Program-made: the position numbers and the translations under genes
Shown here: piece after piece, positions 60,667 through 64,000 of the stretch
Numbering within the stretch: position 1 is the stretch's first letter
Layout of the letters: each line of letters opens with the position of its first letter
Assembly (NCBI RefSeq): GCF_000421485.1
Contig: NZ_ATXC01000002.1
Location: 146,519 to 210,518 of the forward strand
Reading direction: 5' to 3'
Origin: Desulfurobacterium sp. TC5-1
GTDB taxonomy: Bacteria > Aquificota > Aquificia > Desulfurobacteriales > Desulfurobacteriaceae
Length of the DNA: 64,000 nucleotides
The notes under the pieces: model-generated
Seen by the model: only the letters and a program-made list of their open reading frames with translations
Told to the model about the DNA's origin: nothing
The model's database searches: none

Positions 60667-62017
60667 GGTGCTTTAAAATTTTTTCCCCGGCAAGATAGAC
60701 ATCACCGGCACCAAGGGTTAATAGAACCGTATTAGACTTTAAAAGTGGAAGGATATGAAAAACCGCTTCGTCCACACTTCCTACATACGTCCCACCACAA
60801 AAGCGTGCAAGCTTTTCCGCCGAAACTGATTCTATGGGCATTTCACCGGCAGGATATATATCAACGAGAAAGAGGTTATCTATCCTGCTTAAAACATCAG
60901 CAAACTCATTCCACAAAAGTTTTGTCCTTGTGTAACGATGAGGCTGAAAGAGAACCAGAATATCCCTATCAGGGTAGGCATCCTTTATACCTTTATACGT
61001 ATTTTCTATCTCTGTCGGATGGTGACCATAATCATCAATCACAACAACACCAGCCTCCTCGCCTTTAATCTCGGCTCTCCTCTTCGCGTTCTTAAAGGTG
61101 GAAAGACTTTCTGCTATCTCGTTAAAAGAAATCCCCGCCTCAAGAGAAACACCCACAGCTGCAAGAGCATTCAGAACATTGTGCTTACCCGGAATAGGAA
61201 GGTGAATTTTTCCTTCCAATCTACCTTTAAACAGAACTTCGAACTCTACAGAAAGCCCTTCCTGTTTCACGTTGCAAGCACAGAGATCAAATTCTTTAGA
61301 AAAACCGTAAACGATTTTTCTTTTATAGATAAAGGGCAAAATCTCTCTAACATTTTCACACTCACCACATAAAAAAACTTTCCCGTAAAAGGAGACTCTA
61401 TTTGCAAATTCTGCAAAGGAATGCTTTATGGTTTCAATGTTCTTATAAAAATCAAGATGATCCGCATCTATGTTTGTTACAACACTGACTGACGGAAGTA
61501 CTTTTAAAAAAGTTCCATCACTTTCATCTGTTTCAGCAATCATCACCCTGCTTTTCCCATAATACGCATTGGTGAAACCTAAAAAATCAAGCTTTCCACC
61601 AACCAAAATCGTAGGCTCAACACCAGCATCATAGAAAATTTTAGAAATCATAGAGCTTGTTGTTGTTTTCCCGTGAGTCCCGGCAACAGCTATTCCCTCT
61701 CTGAATCTCATAAGTTCCGAAAGGGCGTCACACCTCGGAATAACTGGAATTCCTCTCTCAAGAGCTGCTACTATCTCAGGATTTGAGCGCTTCACAGCAG
61801 AAGTATGAATAACAACATCCGCCCCTTCAACGTTCTCCTTTTTATGACCAATGAAAACCTTTATTCCTTCCCTTTCAAGGAACTTTGTTGTTTCACTCTC
61901 TCTTATATCTGAACCGGTTACATAATAACCTTCTTTTTTGAAGAGATATGCAAGGCCGGAAATACCAATCCCGCCTATACCTATAAAATGAACATGCTTT
62001 ACAGAAAACTTAAACAT
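60629..62017 (-). CDS. murC: UDP-N-acetylmuramate-L-alanine ligase
   Basis: MurC adds the first amino acid to the muramyl precursor of peptidoglycan. The 462-residue protein has VHFIGIGGIGISGLAYLF, the ATP loop AGTHGKTTTSSMI, DADHLDFYKN, IPGKHNVLNALAAVGV and DDYGHHPTEIENTYK. It stands apart from other mur genes. Its 3' end overlaps the plus-strand membrane protein gene. Confidence 0.95.
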   Translation of the reverse strand: MFKFSVKHVHFIGIGGIGISGLAYLFKKEGYYVTGSDIRESETTKFLEREGIKVFIGHKKENVEGADVVIHTSAVKRSNPEIVAALERGIPVIPRCDALSELMRFREGIAVAGTHGKTTTSSMISKIFYDAGVEPTILVGGKLDFLGFTNAYYGKSRVMIAETDESDGTFLKVLPSVSVVTNIDADHLDFYKNIETIKHSFAEFANRVSFYGKVFLCGECENVREILPFIYKRKIVYGFSKEFDLCACNVKQEGLSVEFEVLFKGRLEGKIHLPIPGKHNVLNALAAVGVSLEAGISFNEIAESLSTFKNAKRRAEIKGEEAGVVVIDDYGHHPTEIENTYKGIKDAYPDRDILVLFQPHRYTRTKLLWNEFADVLSRIDNLFLVDIYPAGEMPIESVSAEKLARFCGGTYVGSVDEAVFHILPLLKSNTVLLTLGAGDVYLAGEKILKHLKEKKILEGSSR

Positions 62018-62079
62018 GAATCTTCTCCAGAGAAAAATAACAGACTTAATTATACACGGTAGGTGTTTATTTAAAAAGA

Positions 62080-62532
62080 TTAACCACCTTTTTGCTTCTT
62101 CACCTCTGCCATTATCCTGACAATCTCGTTAACCTTATCAGGTCTAACATAATTCAAAATCTGACCTGCGTATCTCTCCTTCATGTTCAAAAATATATAA
62201 GCTGCCTCCGTCATATTATCCATGGCAGAAATTTTCTGTCCGGCAAGTTCTGGATCCATCTTGGAAAAAATCTTTGCTAACCTTTTGTAACGCTCATTCT
62301 GAATGGACTTAAGTTCTTCTTCAAAAGCTTTCTTCTCTTCCGCTAACTTTTTTCTTTCTTCTTCTATTTTCTTCAATATAGACTCATTCTTTTGAATAAG
62401 TTTTTGTACCTCTTCTCTAAGAGCAGTTAAACGTTTAATCTCCTTTTGAAGTTCAACCTTTTCCGCCTCCTGAGAAAAGGCAGGATTAATCATTAAAAGA
62501 AGAATCACTAAAACGCCTGCTAAATATCTCAT
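62080..62532 (-). CDS. MotE-like flagellar chaperone-type protein
   Basis: The 150-residue protein starts with a signal or anchor (YLAGVLVILLLMINPAFS), then a coiled coil of about 70 residues, then a MgtE-N/FliG-like helical domain (LAKIFSKMDPELAGQKI, AAYIFLNMKERYAGQIL). This layout matches MotE, a chaperone for the MotC stator component in some bacteria. It is encoded behind fliJ and overlaps it by 47 bases. ATG 62532 is preferred over TTG 62538, which is too close to the Shine-Dalgarno. Confidence 0.72.
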   Translation of the reverse strand: MRYLAGVLVILLLMINPAFSQEAEKVELQKEIKRLTALREEVQKLIQKNESILKKIEEERKKLAEEKKAFEEELKSIQNERYKRLAKIFSKMDPELAGQKISAMDNMTEAAYIFLNMKERYAGQILNYVRPDKVNEIVRIMAEVKKQKGG

Positions 62533-62914
62533 CGGCAAGTCTCCCTTCCTGAATCAGCTCTTCTTTCCTTCTTTCTCTTTCCAGTTTCATTATAAACTTT
62601 TCAACCGCCTTTTTCTCACCGTGCAGAACAGCAAGTTCTCTCTTTAAATTTTCTGCCTCCTTAAGTAAAGAAGACCTCTCTTCCTCTTTTTTCTTTATTT
62701 CTTCAAGAACATAGTGGCAATAAATGTTCTTTTCAAAAATTTCAGCGACCGTTCTGCCTCTCTGCATGTCAAACTTTAACCTATCGTAAATCCTATTTAA
62801 CGATTCAACTTCTTTTAAAAGTGCATCGATACGGTCAAAAACCTGTCTGAGCTTATATTCCTTCTTTTTTATAACCAAATCACGCTGTTTAATAAATAGA
62901 GAAAGTGCCTTCAT
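62486..62914 (-). CDS. fliJ: FliJ-like flagellar export chaperone
   Basis: The 142-residue protein is almost entirely coiled coil, with QRDLVIKKKEYKLRQVFDRI at the start. FliJ proteins are escort chaperones and stalk components of the flagellar export ATPase. Identification rests on coiled-coil length, position before motE-like and after a PilZ gene, and similarity in pattern, so it is not certain. It shares one base with the upstream PilZ gene. Confidence 0.7.
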   Translation of the reverse strand: MKALSLFIKQRDLVIKKKEYKLRQVFDRIDALLKEVESLNRIYDRLKFDMQRGRTVAEIFEKNIYCHYVLEEIKKKEEERSSLLKEAENLKRELAVLHGEKKAVEKFIMKLERERRKEELIQEGRLADEIFSRRFSDSSFND

Positions 62915-63936
62915 TATCTTTTTCTAACAAAGAGTTCCGCCAATTTTTTCTGTTCTTTCTTAACAAACCTTAAAATAGCTTGCTGTTCTGTGTCTTTTAT
63001 ATCTACAAATTGAACGCCAAGACACAAAACCTTTTCCCTTAAATCCTCATTAACAACACTCCCCTTTAAAGAAAAATGCTTCCCTTCAAGGAAAAATTCA
63101 AGCTTAACCTCAGAGAGAATCGAAACAGATGGCTTCTTTTTGCCGTAGGGTAAACAAACCCTTGCTCCACCGCCACTTATATCTTTTAATCTACCTTCAT
63201 ACCATTCCCAACCACCGTCTGTTGATACGCCAAATTTACACAAAATATCAACCTCAACTCTCGCAAAGTTCCTCCTCTGATACCTTTGCAGGGAGAAGGT
63301 ATGGGGAACCTTTATGATAATTCTGTCCCCTTCCTTATAAACTTCTTCCACGGGAACAACAAACTTATATATAGCATCGGCCTTTCTTATAAAAACGAAA
63401 GTTACTTCATCACCAGTCTTTATCCTATTCATAGGAAAAGGGTCTGTAAATGCCCAATACATATACCTCTCGTCTTTATCAAAAAGTGCCACATCCGCAG
63501 AATAACCATCCGCAAGTTCCACACGCGCCGGTTGAAAAAGCTCTATATCTTTCGTTGAAACAAGTGGAACAAAGAAAGGAACAGCATCAAACCCAAGCTT
63601 TTCTCTCATAGATCTTACAATCTCTTCATCAGCATCAGGTGCAGTGTGAAGATAAAAATCAACCACCTTCTCGAATGCAACTTTAAACTCAAGGGTTAAA
63701 AAGGGATCTCTCCCCTCTTTTACAGAATATTCCCAGAGAATTTCCGCTTCTTTCTCCGAAAGCCCTTTATCCATAGCCTCTTTAAAAAAAGAAGCCCTAT
63801 AACGTCTCTTCTCAAAAAACTTCTTAACTACAGCAACTGTGAAGAGAAACAGAGCAAAAACAAGAATCAGCAGAATAAAAACAATAACATAAGAAGTTGA
63901 TGCAACTGGAAGCCTCAGATAGTTAAAATAACGCAT
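62914..63936 (-). CDS. Membrane-anchored YcgR-like PilZ protein
   Basis: The 340-residue protein has one N-terminal membrane segment (VIVFILLILVFALFLFTVAVV). A YcgR-N-like domain (about 120-215) is followed by a C-terminal PilZ domain with the c-di-GMP binding motif QRRNFARVEV (RxxxR) and DISGGGARVCLP ([D/N]xSxxG). Such proteins slow flagellar rotation when c-di-GMP is high. The membrane anchor is unlike soluble YcgR. It leads the fliJ-motE-like operon. Confidence 0.85.
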   Translation of the reverse strand: MRYFNYLRLPVASTSYVIVFILLILVFALFLFTVAVVKKFFEKRRYRASFFKEAMDKGLSEKEAEILWEYSVKEGRDPFLTLEFKVAFEKVVDFYLHTAPDADEEIVRSMREKLGFDAVPFFVPLVSTKDIELFQPARVELADGYSADVALFDKDERYMYWAFTDPFPMNRIKTGDEVTFVFIRKADAIYKFVVPVEEVYKEGDRIIIKVPHTFSLQRYQRRNFARVEVDILCKFGVSTDGGWEWYEGRLKDISGGGARVCLPYGKKKPSVSILSEVKLEFFLEGKHFSLKGSVVNEDLREKVLCLGVQFVDIKDTEQQAILRFVKKEQKKLAELFVRKR

Positions 63937-64000
63937 TTCCCTTTCCTTTCAGGATTTTTAGCATTTTAAATTGTATCAAAAATCCACGGCCAGAATTTTA

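Overview
This window looks like chromosome from a thermophilic, Gram-negative, motile bacterium. The proteins are rich in Lys, Glu and Ile, and the DNA is AT-leaning with tightly packed, often overlapping operons. There is LPS synthesis (lpxB, a gmhB-like phosphatase), P- and L-ring flagellar proteins, an inositol-phosphate synthase of the kind thermophiles use for inositol-based solutes, and several enzymes also common in archaea. I infer Aquificota, most likely a Desulfurobacteriaceae-type organism. That placement is inference; there is no rRNA gene in the window to test it.

Layout. Bases 1-6093 (+): the end of a sigma-54 activator, leuC, an AK6/Fap7-like kinase, pgi, an RsmB-like methyltransferase and an HDOD protein, closed by a hairpin. 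Bases 6100-7830: a decayed strip with a broken ribbon-helix-helix-like gene, an unrecognised frameshifted fragment, two tandem DUF2283 genes and two IS256-type transposase remnants. Bases 7835-14864 (+): a complete type III-A CRISPR effector operon, csm6/csx1-like, cas10, csm2, csm3, csm4, csm5, cas6. It has no cas1/cas2 and no recognisable array. Its cas10 lacks an HD domain and is split between two frames at a run of eight A. Bases 14865-15230: no gene, a pair of imperfect repeats, and another IS256-type fragment facing away from the island.

Bases 15231-18163 (-): dus, a PflX-like radical SAM gene and a fused sulfopyruvate-decarboxylase-like gene. Bases 18280-29641 (+): hslU, an Xaa-Pro peptidase, fabG, acpP, a YhaM-like nuclease, purM, purN, a catalytically degenerate M16 protein, DUF523, a nitronate monooxygenase-like protein, a CpoB-like lipoprotein, an orphan and ino1. 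Bases 29692-43361 (-): mtnP, a small orphan, then flagellar and chemotaxis genes in transcription order cheZ, cheA, cheW, a soluble receptor, cheV, cheY, flgF, flgG, flgA, flgH, flgI, flgJ(N), flhA.

Bases 43496-51613: ridA, rsmI, speD (on the minus strand), gmhB, lpxB, asd, a roadblock protein, a UPF0173 hydrolase, a patatin, acyP, a LysM/M23-like protein and a membrane protein. Bases 51572-57019 (-): vanZ-like, recN, engB, a TlpA-like lipoprotein, trxB, trxA, an ArsR regulator and a MEMO1 protein. Bases 57138-64000: a PD-(D/E)XK nuclease and nfo (+), an ArsR regulator with a rhodanese (-), two membrane proteins, murC (-), and a flagellar-type operon of a PilZ protein, fliJ and a MotE-like gene (-). 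No tRNA, rRNA or CRISPR array was recognised.

The part most worth a second look is the type III-A island: HD-less Cas10 with a possibly programmed or phase-variable A8 frameshift, a CARF-HEPN effector, no adaptation genes, and mirror-image IS remnants on both sides.
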